From assembly GCF_016861605.1 (NCBI RefSeq), contig NZ_BOLM01000007.1, positions 62,001 through 126,000 on the forward strand: a stretch of DNA of 64,000 bases. The letters are read 5' to 3'. Each line of letters opens with the position of its first letter. Positions within the stretch are counted from its first letter, which is position 1. Under the pieces are notes generated by a model. It had not been told where the DNA came from, searched no databases, and worked only from the letters and a program-made list of their open reading frames with translations. Source of the DNA: Levilactobacillus wangkuiensis (GTDB taxonomy: Bacteria > Bacillota > Bacilli > Lactobacillales > Lactobacillaceae). Positions 1-7,698 of the stretch are shown in pieces. The position numbers and the translations under genes were made by a program.

Positions 1-1111
1 CGATAGCCTCACGTGGGGCCAATTGGTTACGCAGCCCATCCAGGCCGGCTTCCAAGACGGCAGCGATGGCCAAGTATGGGTTAGCTGCGGGGTCAACACT
101 CCGTAATTCCAAACGGGTGGACAAGCCACGGGAGTTTGGTACTCGGATCAGTGGTGACCGGTTTGACCCGGACCAAGCCACGTAAACTGGGGCTTCGTAA
201 CCAGGGACTAACCGCTTGTAACTGTTAACGATTGGGTTGCAGATGGCGGTAAAGCTCCGCGCATGTTTCAGCAGGCCGCCCAAGAAGTGGAAGGCGTCTT
301 CGGACAATTCCATCTTGCCGTCCTTGTCGTAGAAGGCGTTCCCCTTGTCATGGAACAGGGACATGTTCAAATGCATCCCGGAACCGTTGATGCCGGCCAG
401 TGGCTTTGGCATGAACGTGGCGTACAGCCCGTACTTCCGGGCGATGGTCTTGACCACCAGTTTAAACGTTTGAATGTTATCGGCCGCTGTTAAGGCATCG
501 GCATACTTAAAGTCAATTTCGTGTTGGCCAGGAGCGACTTCGTGGTGCGCCGCTTCAACGTCAAAGCCCATTTCTTCCAGGGTCAAGACGATTTCACGCC
601 GACAGTTTTCACCCAAGTCCATTGGGGCCATGTCAAAGTAGCTCCCCTTGTCGTTCAACTCGGTTGTTGGCTTGCCGTTTTCATCCATCTTGAACAGGAA
701 AAATTCGGGTTCTGGTCCAATGTTAAAGTCGGTGAAGCCGGCCTTGCGCATGTCATCGAGCACGCGAATCAAGTTGTTCCGTGGGTCGCCTTCAAATGGC
801 TTGCCATCGGTCGTGTAGACTTCACAGATGACCCGGGCAATCTTGCCCCGTTCCGTACTCCATGGGAAGATCATCCACGTGGAAAGGTCGGGGTAAAGGT
901 ACATGTCACTTTCTTCAATCCGGACGAAGCCATCGATTGAAGAACCGTCAAACATTAATTTGTTATCGAGCAACTTATCGAGTTGGCTGATGGGTACCTC
1001 AACGTTCTTGATTGTCCCAAATAAATCGGTGAACATTAACCGTAAGAACTTAACGTTTTCGTCCTTGGCCATCTGACGAATATCATCTTTGGTGAATTCC
1101 GGCTTTGCCAT
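1..1111 (-). CDS. glnA: Glutamine synthetase type I, 3' end cut by window edge
   Basis: Makes glutamine from glutamate, ammonia and ATP in the cytoplasm; the central nitrogen assimilation enzyme. The reading frame starts at ATG 1111 ([10 protein letters not shown]) and runs open to the left edge, giving 370 of the roughly 445 residues usual for the GSI-alpha class of Firmicutes. Visible family motifs include the FDGSSIDGF region, [11 protein letters not shown], the ATP-site stretch [12 protein letters not shown], and the [10 protein letters not shown] region. It lies 43 bp downstream of glnR on the same strand and no terminator separates them, so glnR-glnA is an operon under GlnR control, as in Bacillus. 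In that system feedback-inhibited GlnA stimulates GlnR; that part is family knowledge. Confidence 0.97.
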   Translation of the reverse strand, partial: MAKPEFTKDDIRQMAKDENVKFLRLMFTDLFGTIKNVEVPISQLDKLLDNKLMFDGSSIDGFVRIEESDMYLYPDLSTWMIFPWSTERGKIARVICEVYTTDGKPFEGDPRNNLIRVLDDMRKAGFTDFNIGPEPEFFLFKMDENGKPTTELNDKGSYFDMAPMDLGENCRREIVLTLEEMGFDVEAAHHEVAPGQHEIDFKYADALTAADNIQTFKLVVKTIARKYGLYATFMPKPLAGINGSGMHLNMSLFHDKGNAFYDKDGKMELSEDAFHFLGGLLKHARSFTAICNPIVNSYKRLVPGYEAPVYVAWSGSNRSPLIRVPNSRGLSTRLELRSVDPAANPYLAIAAVLEAGLDGLRNQLAPREAI

Positions 1112-1154
1112 TAAAAATCGCTCCTTGCTGTTTTTTGAAATTTCTTACCGTGGT

Positions 1155-1541
1155 CTAAAGGGGTCGCTGTTGCGGCATCCCCGGTGTTGGATGACCCAGG
1201 CCACCCTGCCGAATGAATTCGTCTTGCAAAATGCGCCGCACGTCTTCATCCGTTAGCGGTTGCCGTTGGGCCGCTTCCTTCGCTTGGGCCGCCTGCTGTT
1301 GTTGATCATAAATGGCTTTGATGCCCGCCACGTTGACCCCCTCAGCCAGGTAGTCTTTGATTTCCAGCAATCGGTCGACGTCATTTAACGAATACATCCG
1401 CCGATTACCCTCATTACGTTCGGGAAAGACCAACTCTTGGGCCTCATAGTAGCGAATCTGGCGGGCCGTCAAGCTCGTTAACTTCATCACCGTCCCAATT
1501 GGCAGGACTGCCAACGATCGACGTAACTCTTTTTCCTTCAT
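1155..1541 (-). CDS. glnR: MerR-family nitrogen repressor GlnR
   Basis: A 128-residue MerR-type regulator. The N-terminal winged helix contains TARQIRYYEAQELV (about residues 25-38) and the NRRMYSLNDVDRL wing, matching GlnR/TnrA. The C-terminal tail (QQRPL) is short and rich in Q, as expected of the region that senses feedback-inhibited glutamine synthetase. I chose ATG 1541, which has the Shine-Dalgarno AAGGGGG nine bases upstream; the GTG at 1544 is a possible alternative. It is the first gene of the glnR-glnA operon, and a perfect GlnR box precedes its promoter, so autorepression is likely. Confidence 0.95.
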   Translation of the reverse strand: MKEKELRRSLAVLPIGTVMKLTSLTARQIRYYEAQELVFPERNEGNRRMYSLNDVDRLLEIKDYLAEGVNVAGIKAIYDQQQQAAQAKEAAQRQPLTDEDVRRILQDEFIRQGGLGHPTPGMPQQRPL

Positions 1542-1570
1542 CACTACTGGCCCCCTTTAACTATGATGCC

Positions 1571-1598
1571 ATCATACCACGCTGAAAGCGCTAGTCAA
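1571..1598 (-). promoter_or_regulatory. Promoter of glnR-glnA
   Basis: On the minus strand TTGACT (1598-1593) and TATGAT (1576-1571) are separated by 16 bp, close to the sigma-A consensus. It lies directly downstream of the GlnR box and about 30 bp ahead of glnR. Confidence 0.7.
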
Positions 1599-1605
1599 GG
1601 ATTCA

Positions 1606-1622
1606 TGTTAGAAAACATGACA
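1606..1622 (-). promoter_or_regulatory. GlnR/TnrA operator
   Basis: The 17-bp sequence TGTTAGAAAACATGACA matches the established GlnR box TGTNA-N7-TNACA at every fixed position on both strands. It ends 8 bp from the -35 element of the glnR-glnA promoter, so bound GlnR would compete with RNA polymerase. Flanking bases extend the palindrome by a few more pairs (TTCATG and CATGAA). Confidence 0.85.
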
Positions 1623-1663
1623 TGAAGGCTAAAAATCATTAATTCTTTAATTAATCGTAAGAA

Positions 1664-2581
1664 CTAAGCCTTCAGCCAATCAGTTACTTGGGCCATGATT
1701 TGTTCATAAGCTTCTGGATGTTGGACCAGGTCGTACCAGGTCGCCGTGGTTTGGTTCCGAAACCAGGTCAGCTGGCGTTTGGCATAGTGACGGGAATCCT
1801 GTTTGATTAGGTCCACAGCCGCCGGCAACCGTTTGGGCTGATCTAAAACCGGCAACAATTCGCGGTAGCCAATGCCCGTGGCGGCCGGTAGATCCGTGCC
1901 ACCTTGTGCCGCCAGCCAGTGGACCTCATCCAACAAGCCATCGGTCATCATCAGATCGACCCGCTGATTAATGCGGTCATACAGCAGGCTTCGGTCGGTA
2001 TTTAAGGCCAAATACAGTTCATCATACTGGGGTCCCTCATTATTTTGGTGGGAGAAGAGCTGTCCCGTGACCTGAATGACCTCCAATGCCCGTACCGTGC
2101 GCCGGACGTTGGTTGGGGGAATCTTACCGGCCGCAACTGGGTCCAGGCCGTTAAGCCGTTGCCAGAGCGCCTGAGGGCCATTGGCCTGGGCCTCTGCCCG
2201 CAGACTTTCGCGAATTGCCGGGTCACCCGGGGCATCGGCGCCCAATTTTAAGCCGTCAAACAGGGCCTGCAAATAAAACCCGGTCCCGCCCGCAATAATG
2301 GGCAGGTGGCCCCGGTCGGTGATCTCTTGAATCAGCTGCTGGGCCGCATCCACAAACTGAGCGACCGTGAATTGTTGATCCACGTCGCGGACGTCAATCA
2401 AATGATGCGTCGCCGCGGCCTGTTCCGCTGGCGTTGCCTTGGCCGTCCCAATGTCCAGGTGGCGATACACTTGCATCGAATCGCCAGAAATAATTTCGCC
2501 GTTCAATTGTTGGGCTAGTCGAATCGCCAGTGAGGTTTTCCCCACCGCGGTCGGGCCTACAACTGCTAAAACCTTAGTCAT
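1664..2581 (-). CDS. miaA: tRNA dimethylallyltransferase MiaA
   Basis: Adds a dimethylallyl group to A37 of tRNAs that read codons starting with U. The 305-residue length is normal. The P-loop GPTAVGKT is at residues 9-16, followed by GDSMQVYR (34-41), which binds the target adenine and diphosphate, and by IIAGGTGFYLQAL. The C-terminal YAKRQLTWFR segment is also typical. Its start overlaps the end of the upstream phosphodiesterase gene by 8 bp, so the two are translated from one message. The next gene downstream, glnR, has its own promoter. The usual hfq neighbour is absent. Confidence 0.96.
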   Translation of the reverse strand: MTKVLAVVGPTAVGKTSLAIRLAQQLNGEIISGDSMQVYRHLDIGTAKATPAEQAAATHHLIDVRDVDQQFTVAQFVDAAQQLIQEITDRGHLPIIAGGTGFYLQALFDGLKLGADAPGDPAIRESLRAEAQANGPQALWQRLNGLDPVAAGKIPPTNVRRTVRALEVIQVTGQLFSHQNNEGPQYDELYLALNTDRSLLYDRINQRVDLMMTDGLLDEVHWLAAQGGTDLPAATGIGYRELLPVLDQPKRLPAAVDLIKQDSRHYAKRQLTWFRNQTTATWYDLVQHPEAYEQIMAQVTDWLKA

Positions 2582-3332
2582 CTCGTTTGCCTCCCTGCAT
2601 CTTTTCTCGTAACGCCACTGCTCGCGCCGGGTAATCCGTAATCAAGCCGGCAAAGTGGTGCCGCAAACAGTAAGCCATGTCGGCGGGACTGTTAACGGTC
2701 CACGGTCGCAACTGTACGTGGGGCAACCAGAACCGGTGCGCCTTGACCCACCGAATATCTGGGTGCAAGCCCCCAACCAGGTGCTGCCGTTGCATGCGTT
2801 TCGCCTGGCGCCCGGCCGTCTTAAAGAGCTTGGCATACTCCGCCTGTGGATACAGACTACGCAACGTCACAATCGATTGCGCCCGAAAACTCGAAAAGAC
2901 CAGCCGAAACGGCACGGGTTGCTGGGTGAAGTAATCCGCCAGCGCCTGTTCGATGCCGTCATAATGAATTTTATTTGTCTTCAACTCAAGGTTAAACACC
3001 CCGGTAAAGTGGTCCTTGATCAGCAACTGAATGACCTCATCCAACGTTGGCACCTTAGTCCCGGCAAATTCACTGCCAAAGTGACTACCGGCGTCCAATT
3101 GCTTGATTTCTGCCAGGCTATGGTCTTGTACCAATCCGGTACCATTAGTGGTCCGATCAACTTTTTCATCGTGCATAATAATCAATTGGTGGTCGCTAGA
3201 AAATTGCACGTCGGTCTCAATGCCATCCGCCCCAGCATCCAACGCTGCCTGAAATGCCAGCAGTGTGTTCTCAGGCCGGGTCCCCTTGCTACCCCGGTGT
3301 GCGATGATTTGTGTGGGTTGTCTCTTAAACAC
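2574..3332 (-). CDS. Glycerophosphodiester phosphodiesterase (UgpQ/GlpQ family)
   Basis: Cleaves glycerophosphodiesters from lipid turnover to glycerol-3-phosphate and an alcohol. The TIM-barrel GDPD motifs are visible: HRG near residue 12 with RPENT, ETDVQ near 39-43, and the catalytic HDEKVDRTTNG near 54. There is no signal peptide or membrane segment, so this 252-residue protein should be the cytoplasmic form. It starts with GTG at 3332, preceded by a purine-rich GAAGGGAA. Its stop region overlaps the miaA start, a common arrangement in lactobacilli. Confidence 0.93.
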   Translation of the reverse strand: MFKRQPTQIIAHRGSKGTRPENTLLAFQAALDAGADGIETDVQFSSDHQLIIMHDEKVDRTTNGTGLVQDHSLAEIKQLDAGSHFGSEFAGTKVPTLDEVIQLLIKDHFTGVFNLELKTNKIHYDGIEQALADYFTQQPVPFRLVFSSFRAQSIVTLRSLYPQAEYAKLFKTAGRQAKRMQRQHLVGGLHPDIRWVKAHRFWLPHVQLRPWTVNSPADMAYCLRHHFAGLITDYPARAVALREKMQGGKRDD

Positions 3333-3413
3333 GCATTCCCATTCCCTTCACGTTAATTCTATTAGTAAGGGTACCACAGAACCCCGGCGTTTCGTCCTAA
3401 ATTGTTACGTTTT

Positions 3414-3662
3414 GACTCTTTGAAATGAGACAGTTTTTGCTTCCGTTCCCGCCGGCGGATTCAAGGCGCCCTGCTGTGGGGACCGGTTCCAGCCGGTGGT
3501 GCGGGCTTCCACCTCGACTTGAAACCTCGCTGCAGTTCGCGAGTTTCCAAGGTCGTCCCGTGTTCTAGGTTGGGCAAGTTCTCCCAACCAAGAACACCGA
3601 CACAGCCGGTCACCTTGATCCGCCTCTGGTCACTCACACTGTCGGTCTCATTTCCAAGAGTT
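3414..3662 (-). repeat. Dispersed structured repeat, type A, copy A1
   Basis: About 250 nt in the reverse orientation. The inner stem pairs 3454-3478 (GGCGGATTCAAGG...) with 3601-3624 (...CACCTTGATCCGCC). The outer stem is GAAATGAGAC near 3422-3431 with GTCTCATTTC near 3645-3654, continued by CTCTT and AAGAG. This outer stem has no sequence similarity to those of other copies, yet pairs with itself. Three hairpins lie inside, including the GGTTGGGCAAG...CTCCCAACC loop. The short open frames it contains shift between copies, so it is not coding. Confidence 0.8.
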
Positions 3663-3791
3663 AAAGCCTAAATTGCCTGTACTTTTCCTGTCATCCGACT
3701 CTTGTGTATCCTTCCACAATCCAGCACCCCAAAAAAAGCTAGTAATTGGCAGGCATCGCAACATTACCAGGTCCGCCCAAATCAGCCGATA

Positions 3792-3950
3792 GGCCGGCAC
3801 CAATGGACTCAGCCGGGGGATTTTCTAAGTGTCCCACTTAGAAAATGGCGACTTTGAAACGTGCTCCCCAGCGGTTCAAAGCGAGTCTAAAGACCGCTCC
3901 TCAGGCTTCAGGCGTCCTACCCCCAGTATTCCAGTCCATTGGTGCCGGCC
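3792..3950 (+). repeat. Dispersed structured repeat, type B, divergent copy B1
   Basis: A perfect 18-bp terminal inverted repeat (GGCCGGCACCAATGGACT at 3792-3809 with its complement at 3933-3950) encloses a GGGGG/CCCCC stem. Inside are three hairpins: TTTTCTAAGTG/CACTTAGAAAA, CTTTGAA...TTCAAAG, and TCTAAAG...CTTCAGG. The layout equals that of copies B2 and B3, but the sequence is almost fully different except for the CTTTGA/TCAAAG hairpin. It is placed in the family by architecture and this shared hairpin. Confidence 0.65.
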
Positions 3951-4085
3951 GGCAAGGCGCTGCCAGTAACCAAACTCAAGTCTCTACCCAATCAGAACAC
4001 CATGTAAATCACTAGCAATTTGAAGGGAAAAATAGCATAATGGAAGCGGATAACTTAAAATCTTAAACGATGGGAGTCGAATGCT

Positions 4086-4262
4086 ATGAAGCACTTCACA
4101 AAAGGGTTCTTATTTGGCGTTGTTGCGACCGCTAGTGCCGTTGCCGGCGCAGTCTTTTCTTTCAAGAAGAAGGTCGTTCAACCAATCGAAGATCAAGAAG
4201 CTCGGTTCGAAGAAAACCGGAAGTTGGCTAACCGCAAGAGTCACGCCGCTCATCACAACTAA
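4086..4262 (+). CDS. DUF3042 family small membrane-associated protein
   Basis: A 58-residue protein: MKHFTKGFLFGVVATASAVA..., with one hydrophobic segment at residues 7-26, then KKK and an acidic/basic helix rich in E, R and K (QEARFEENRKLANRK). This is the layout of DUF3042, a small family common in lactobacilli with no known function. The start follows GGGAG by about 10 bases; an ATG five bases earlier meets a stop at once. It is followed by a strong bidirectional terminator. Confidence 0.8.
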   Translation: MKHFTKGFLFGVVATASAVAGAVFSFKKKVVQPIEDQEARFEENRKLANRKSHAAHHN

Positions 4263-4307
4263 GTTTTACTAAGACCAGTTACTTGGTCAACTTATCAGGG
4301 TAATTAA

Positions 4308-4350
4308 AAAAGTGTGTCACCGGAAAAAATCCGCGTGACACACTTTTATT
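4308..4350. terminator. Bidirectional rho-independent terminator
   Basis: AAAAGTGTGTCAC (4308-4320) pairs with GTGACACACTTTT (4335-4347); a CGG/CCG pair extends the stem. A-rich and T-rich flanks on either side allow it to end both the DUF3042 gene (plus) and the rhodanese operon (minus). Confidence 0.9.
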
Positions 4351-4354
4351 TTGC

Positions 4355-4765
4355 TTAATTTGTTTTCTTGGTCTTACCTTGCCAACGGGCGTAACCCGTT
4401 TTCAGAATCGAAATATCTTTGTAGCCTTCCTTGCCCAACATTAAGGCTGCCCGGGTACTCAATGCTTTCCCCTGGTCGTACAGGTAAACGGGCAAGTCAG
4501 CCCGGATACCCGTATGGTAAGCCTTAAACGTGGAATAAGGAATATTGCGGGCCCCTAAAATGTGGCCGGCATCAAAGTCTTTCTTTTCACGCAAATCAAT
4601 GACCTGAGCCTTACGCATGCCTTCTTGGAATGTGTCCTCGTCAATGACAGTGGCCACTTGGTTCCGGCGAACGATCGTAATCATTTGCCAAGCCGCCCAA
4701 GCGATGATCAAGACTAACAAAATGATGGTGTAGACCATCATTCCTGAAATTGCTGCAATTACCAA
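4355..4765 (-). CDS. Membrane-anchored rhodanese-like protein without catalytic Cys (YqhL type)
   Basis: A 136-residue protein with one membrane segment (about residues 8-32) followed by a single rhodanese fold: VIDLREKKDFDAGHILGARNIP is typical, here at about 55-76. At the loop where active sulfurtransferases have Cys (VVYC..G.RS) this protein has YLYDQGKALS, with Asp97 in place of Cys. It is therefore unlikely to transfer sulfur and may act as a binding or regulatory domain. The start is a TTG after AGGAAGGA. It follows the glucokinase gene with a 29-bp gap, in a cluster conserved with Bacillus. Confidence 0.88.
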   Translation of the reverse strand: MVIAAISGMMVYTIILLVLIIAWAAWQMITIVRRNQVATVIDEDTFQEGMRKAQVIDLREKKDFDAGHILGARNIPYSTFKAYHTGIRADLPVYLYDQGKALSTRAALMLGKEGYKDISILKTGYARWQGKTKKTN

Positions 4766-4794
4766 ACTAAATCGTCCTTCCTAAACCACTTGTT

Positions 4795-5766
4795 CTAGTT
4801 GCTCTTTTGGAACCGCAAAGCTAATGAAGCGGCACCGATAACCCCGGCGTCGTTCCCCAATTGTGCTAAGCGTAACTTCGTTGAGTCACGAACAGCTGGG
4901 AAGGCATTTTCTTGGAAATACCGCGTCGTTGGTTGTAATAAAGTGTTTCCGGCGTTGGAGACCCCACCACCGATGATGATGTTGGCTGGGTTCAAGATGT
5001 TGGCTACGTTAGCTAAGGCTAAGCCGAGGTAGAACGTTACCCGGTCAACAACTTGGTTGGCCAAGATATCACCGTTGTCGGCTAAGTAGAAGACCATCTT
5101 GGAGGTGACGCTTTCCTGGTTGTCTTCCATTTTCTTCAAACGAGACGTGCCCATGAAGTCCTTGGCCATGTCGGCTGCCACGTGAACGACCCCGGTTGCG
5201 GAAGCGTATTGTTCCAAGCAACCGCGCTTGCCACAGGTACACAGGTAACCGTTTGGTTGAACCGTGACGTGACCGAGTTCGCCGGCCCCACCGTTGATAC
5301 CGTGGAGCAAGTGACCGCCAGCGATGACCCCACCGCCGACACCAGTGCCTAAGGTAACGAAGACAACATCGCTGTCCTTTTCGCCGGCACCCTTCCAGTA
5401 TTCACCCAGTGAAGCGACGTTGGCGTCGTTGTCCAGGATGAATTGCAGGCCTAAGCCTTCTTGGATTTGGTCACGGACCTGTTGGCGCTTCTTCCAGTTC
5501 AGGTTGAAAGCTCCGATAACGGTTCCATTTTCAATATCGACAGAACCTGGCGTCCCCATCCCGATACCTAAGAAGTCGCTCTTACTGAATTCTGAGTTGA
5601 TGATATGTTGACTGATTGAATCAATGATGTTTGGAACGATGTGGCTACCTTCATCAGAGATGTCGGTTGGAATGCTCCACTTCGTCAGAATTTCTCCTGC
5701 AAGTGAGAGAAAAGCCATTTTCGTGGTGGTCCCACCTAAATCGATCCCAATTAAATTTCGTGCCAT
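4795..5766 (-). CDS. glcK: ROK-family glucokinase
   Basis: Phosphorylates glucose to glucose-6-phosphate with ATP. This 323-residue protein has the N-terminal phosphate loop IDLGGTTTK (8-16), the sugar-site region DNDANVAS (about 112-119), GHVTV with the zinc ligand His, and the CTCGKRGC zinc cluster (176-183) that defines ROK kinases. I placed the start at ATG 5766 because GGAGGG lies ten bases upstream; an in-frame ATG at 5784 would overlap yqgQ and lacks a good site. It lies in the rhomboid-yqgQ-glcK order found in Bacillus. Confidence 0.95.
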   Translation of the reverse strand: MARNLIGIDLGGTTTKMAFLSLAGEILTKWSIPTDISDEGSHIVPNIIDSISQHIINSEFSKSDFLGIGMGTPGSVDIENGTVIGAFNLNWKKRQQVRDQIQEGLGLQFILDNDANVASLGEYWKGAGEKDSDVVFVTLGTGVGGGVIAGGHLLHGINGGAGELGHVTVQPNGYLCTCGKRGCLEQYASATGVVHVAADMAKDFMGTSRLKKMEDNQESVTSKMVFYLADNGDILANQVVDRVTFYLGLALANVANILNPANIIIGGGVSNAGNTLLQPTTRYFQENAFPAVRDSTKLRLAQLGNDAGVIGAASLALRFQKSN

Positions 5767-5770
5767 AACG

Positions 5771-6001
5771 CTAAATCCCTCCAATGGATTGGTGATTATC
5801 TCTTGCTCGTTGTTCCTCTAAACGGTGTTCATGCGTGAGAACGATCTTTGCTTGGACAAAGGTTGGATCATCCACCACCCGTGCTCTTCGGAGGTGGTCC
5901 AATTCCAATGCCATCACTTCGATATCCCAAAGTCGTTTACCGACGTACACATAAATACCAAATTTTTTAAGTAGCTGCTGAACATCATATAACGTTTTCA
6001 T
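5771..6001 (-). CDS. yqgQ: YqgQ-like DUF910 protein
   Basis: A 76-residue acidic/basic helical protein beginning MKTLYDVQQLLKKFGIYVYV, typical of the YqgQ (DUF910) family, which has a small three-helix fold and no firmly known role. The start ATG 6001 follows GGAGG by ten bases; the longer frame to 6043 would run into the rhomboid stop and lacks a site. It ends four bases before the glucokinase start, so the two are probably translationally coupled. Confidence 0.88.
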   Translation of the reverse strand: MKTLYDVQQLLKKFGIYVYVGKRLWDIEVMALELDHLRRARVVDDPTFVQAKIVLTHEHRLEEQRARDNHQSIGGI

Positions 6002-6043
6002 TGTGCCACAACCTCCATGAAATTGCACGAGACTTTTCGACAA

Positions 6044-6724
6044 TTACTGGGCCATGCCGTGTAAATAAAGCCAGACCAAGCCACCAATTAACACGATAGT
6101 GGCGACGATTCTTTTAACTGGACTAACCTGACCAATTCGTGGCACGCCGACGGTATACGCTATCAGGAAGCCACTAGCCAAGCCACCCAGGTGACCCGCT
6201 AAATCAATCCCTGGCGTAAACAGATCAAAGGCAATGTTCATGACCACAAACGCCATGAACGTCCGGGCTAACTGCCGGATGCCCGGATTCTGCCAGAAGG
6301 ATTCTCCTAGCATCAGGAAGGCCCCAAACAGCCCAAAGATGGCCGTGCTGGCCCCCGCTGACAGGCTGTTAGAGAAGCAGAAGGACGCGACGTTCCCGCC
6401 GATACCGGCAATCAGGTACATCACGAGAAAACGTGTGTGCCCAAAAGCGGCTTCAATCTGCATCCCCACAAAGTACAGGGTAATCATGTTCATCAGGATA
6501 TGTGTAAACCCAATGTGGAGGAACATGGGGGTAAATAACCGCCACCACTCTCCCTGCTGAATCAGGGCATTGAGCTTCGCCCCAAAGGTAATCAGGACGT
6601 TCACGCTGGTACTACCACCGGCCAACGTCATGGCCAAAAAGACCAGGGCGTTGATCACAATCAAACCAATCGTCATGTAAGGCATCTGGTTTAACCGTTG
6701 TAACCGGTATTTAAAATTCGTCAC
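6044..6724 (-). CDS. gluP: Rhomboid intramembrane serine protease (GluP-like)
   Basis: A 226-residue polytopic protein with six to seven hydrophobic helices. It carries the rhomboid signature HxxxxHxxxN (H70, H75, N79), the nucleophile motif GASTAIFG with Ser126, and the general base His178 in AGHLGG. Rhomboids cut transmembrane segments within the lipid bilayer. Compared with B. subtilis YqgP/GluP it lacks the cytoplasmic N-terminal and C-terminal extensions, which is usual for lactobacilli. It starts with GTG after AAAGGAAG. It is the gene before yqgQ and glcK. Confidence 0.94.
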   Translation of the reverse strand: MTNFKYRLQRLNQMPYMTIGLIVINALVFLAMTLAGGSTSVNVLITFGAKLNALIQQGEWWRLFTPMFLHIGFTHILMNMITLYFVGMQIEAAFGHTRFLVMYLIAGIGGNVASFCFSNSLSAGASTAIFGLFGAFLMLGESFWQNPGIRQLARTFMAFVVMNIAFDLFTPGIDLAGHLGGLASGFLIAYTVGVPRIGQVSPVKRIVATIVLIGGLVWLYLHGMAQ

Positions 6725-6739
6725 CGCAAGGCTTCCTTT

Positions 6740-7291
6740 CTATTGGACGGGCGCTGCCAAAACAGCGTCCAATAAGACATCGAAGTCCTCAACTGGCCAA
6801 GTCGGCTGCTGCGCCTGTTGCGCCGGCAAAGCTAGTGCCACCTTGAACCCGTTTGTTCGGGGTAAATAACGGTCGTAATAACCGCCGCCAAAGCCTAACC
6901 GTTCACCGGTCGTGGCAAACCGCAGCCCCGGCACGATGATCAAATCAAATTCATCTGGCTCGATAATGGCACCGTTGACCGGTTCCTGCAAGCCAAACGA
7001 ACTGGTCGCAAACGTCGTCTGGTCGTCCACCACGTGAAAGGCCATTTGCCGGTGCGGTAAGGTGACCGGCACCGCAATGGTTTTCCCCGCGGCTCGAGCA
7101 CCGTCAATGATTGGCTGGGTCGCCAACTCAAAGTCCCCACTGATGGTCGTTGCAATACGCTTAGCGGCCTGCCAAGCTGGTAACGCAAATAGTTGCCGGT
7201 ACAAATCGGCCGACGCCACCTGACGTTGATCAGCGGGCATTGCGGTCAAAGCTTGAATCGTCTGTTGCCGTAACAAGGCTTTGGATTGCAT
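6740..7291 (-). CDS. 5-formyltetrahydrofolate cyclo-ligase
   Basis: Converts 5-formyl-THF to 5,10-methenyl-THF with ATP, returning the storage folate to one-carbon metabolism. This 183-residue protein has the ATP/folate motif LGFGGGYYDRYL (about 132-143), the PGLRF loop before it, and the N-terminal SKALLRQQ helix. The ATG at 7291 follows AAGGGGG. It sits between rpmG and the rhomboid gene as in the Bacillus yqgN-yqgP segment. Confidence 0.94.
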   Translation of the reverse strand: MQSKALLRQQTIQALTAMPADQRQVASADLYRQLFALPAWQAAKRIATTISGDFELATQPIIDGARAAGKTIAVPVTLPHRQMAFHVVDDQTTFATSSFGLQEPVNGAIIEPDEFDLIIVPGLRFATTGERLGFGGGYYDRYLPRTNGFKVALALPAQQAQQPTWPVEDFDVLLDAVLAAPVQ

Positions 7292-7350
7292 CGGTTTACC
7301 CCCTTGAGAGATTTTTTCAATAAAAAAAGGTGCGGACTCTCGCCCGTACC

Positions 7351-7500
7351 TTACTTAGTTTCACGATGCAAAGTTACTTTCCGGTCACGTGGGCAGTATT
7401 TCTTAAATTCAACCCGGTCCGGGTTATTACGCCGGTTCTTGCTGGATAAGTAATTGCGTTCGTGGCATTCCGTACATTCTAAAGTGATGTGTACACGCAT
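7351..7500 (-). CDS. rpmG: Ribosomal protein L33
   Basis: A 49-residue L33 with [10 protein letters not shown] and the C-terminal VTLHRETK. The start ATG 7500 follows GGGAGG. Zinc-type L33 has two Cys pairs; here C9 and C12 are present but the second pair reads CPRD (C36, D39), so one ligand is replaced. I cannot tell whether it binds zinc. A run of A/T-rich bases downstream (7305-7330) separates it from the cyclo-ligase gene. Confidence 0.95.
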   Translation of the reverse strand: MRVHITLECTECHERNYLSSKNRRNNPDRVEFKKYCPRDRKVTLHRETK

Positions 7501-7698
7501 TGTGGGTAACCTCCCAACTTGTTTAGAATTACAGGCTAGAGCCCTTAACTCGTAATATATTACCATTAATCGGCAGCAATTACCAGTGATAATCCTAAAT
7601 ATGTTAAGCAAAAATACTTAACAGCTGTAAAATCGCCGACACCGCGGGATTTTCGCCCGGAACACGATTTTTTCATTTTTTTGTTGCTGACCCACTCA

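Larger units (their letters stand above)
3333..4085. other. Gene-free divergent spacer holding two structured repeats
   Basis: No credible gene lies between the phosphodiesterase and the DUF3042 gene. Most of the space is filled by repeat copies A1 (3414-3662) and B1 (3792-3950), described separately. The rest is AT-richer sequence, presumably holding the two divergent promoters, which I could not pin down. Confidence 0.6.

Noticed and set aside
521-940. Long plus-strand frames opposite glnA, pheT, polA and other genes
   Set aside because: They are antisense shadows of strongly recognised genes with no family features of their own.
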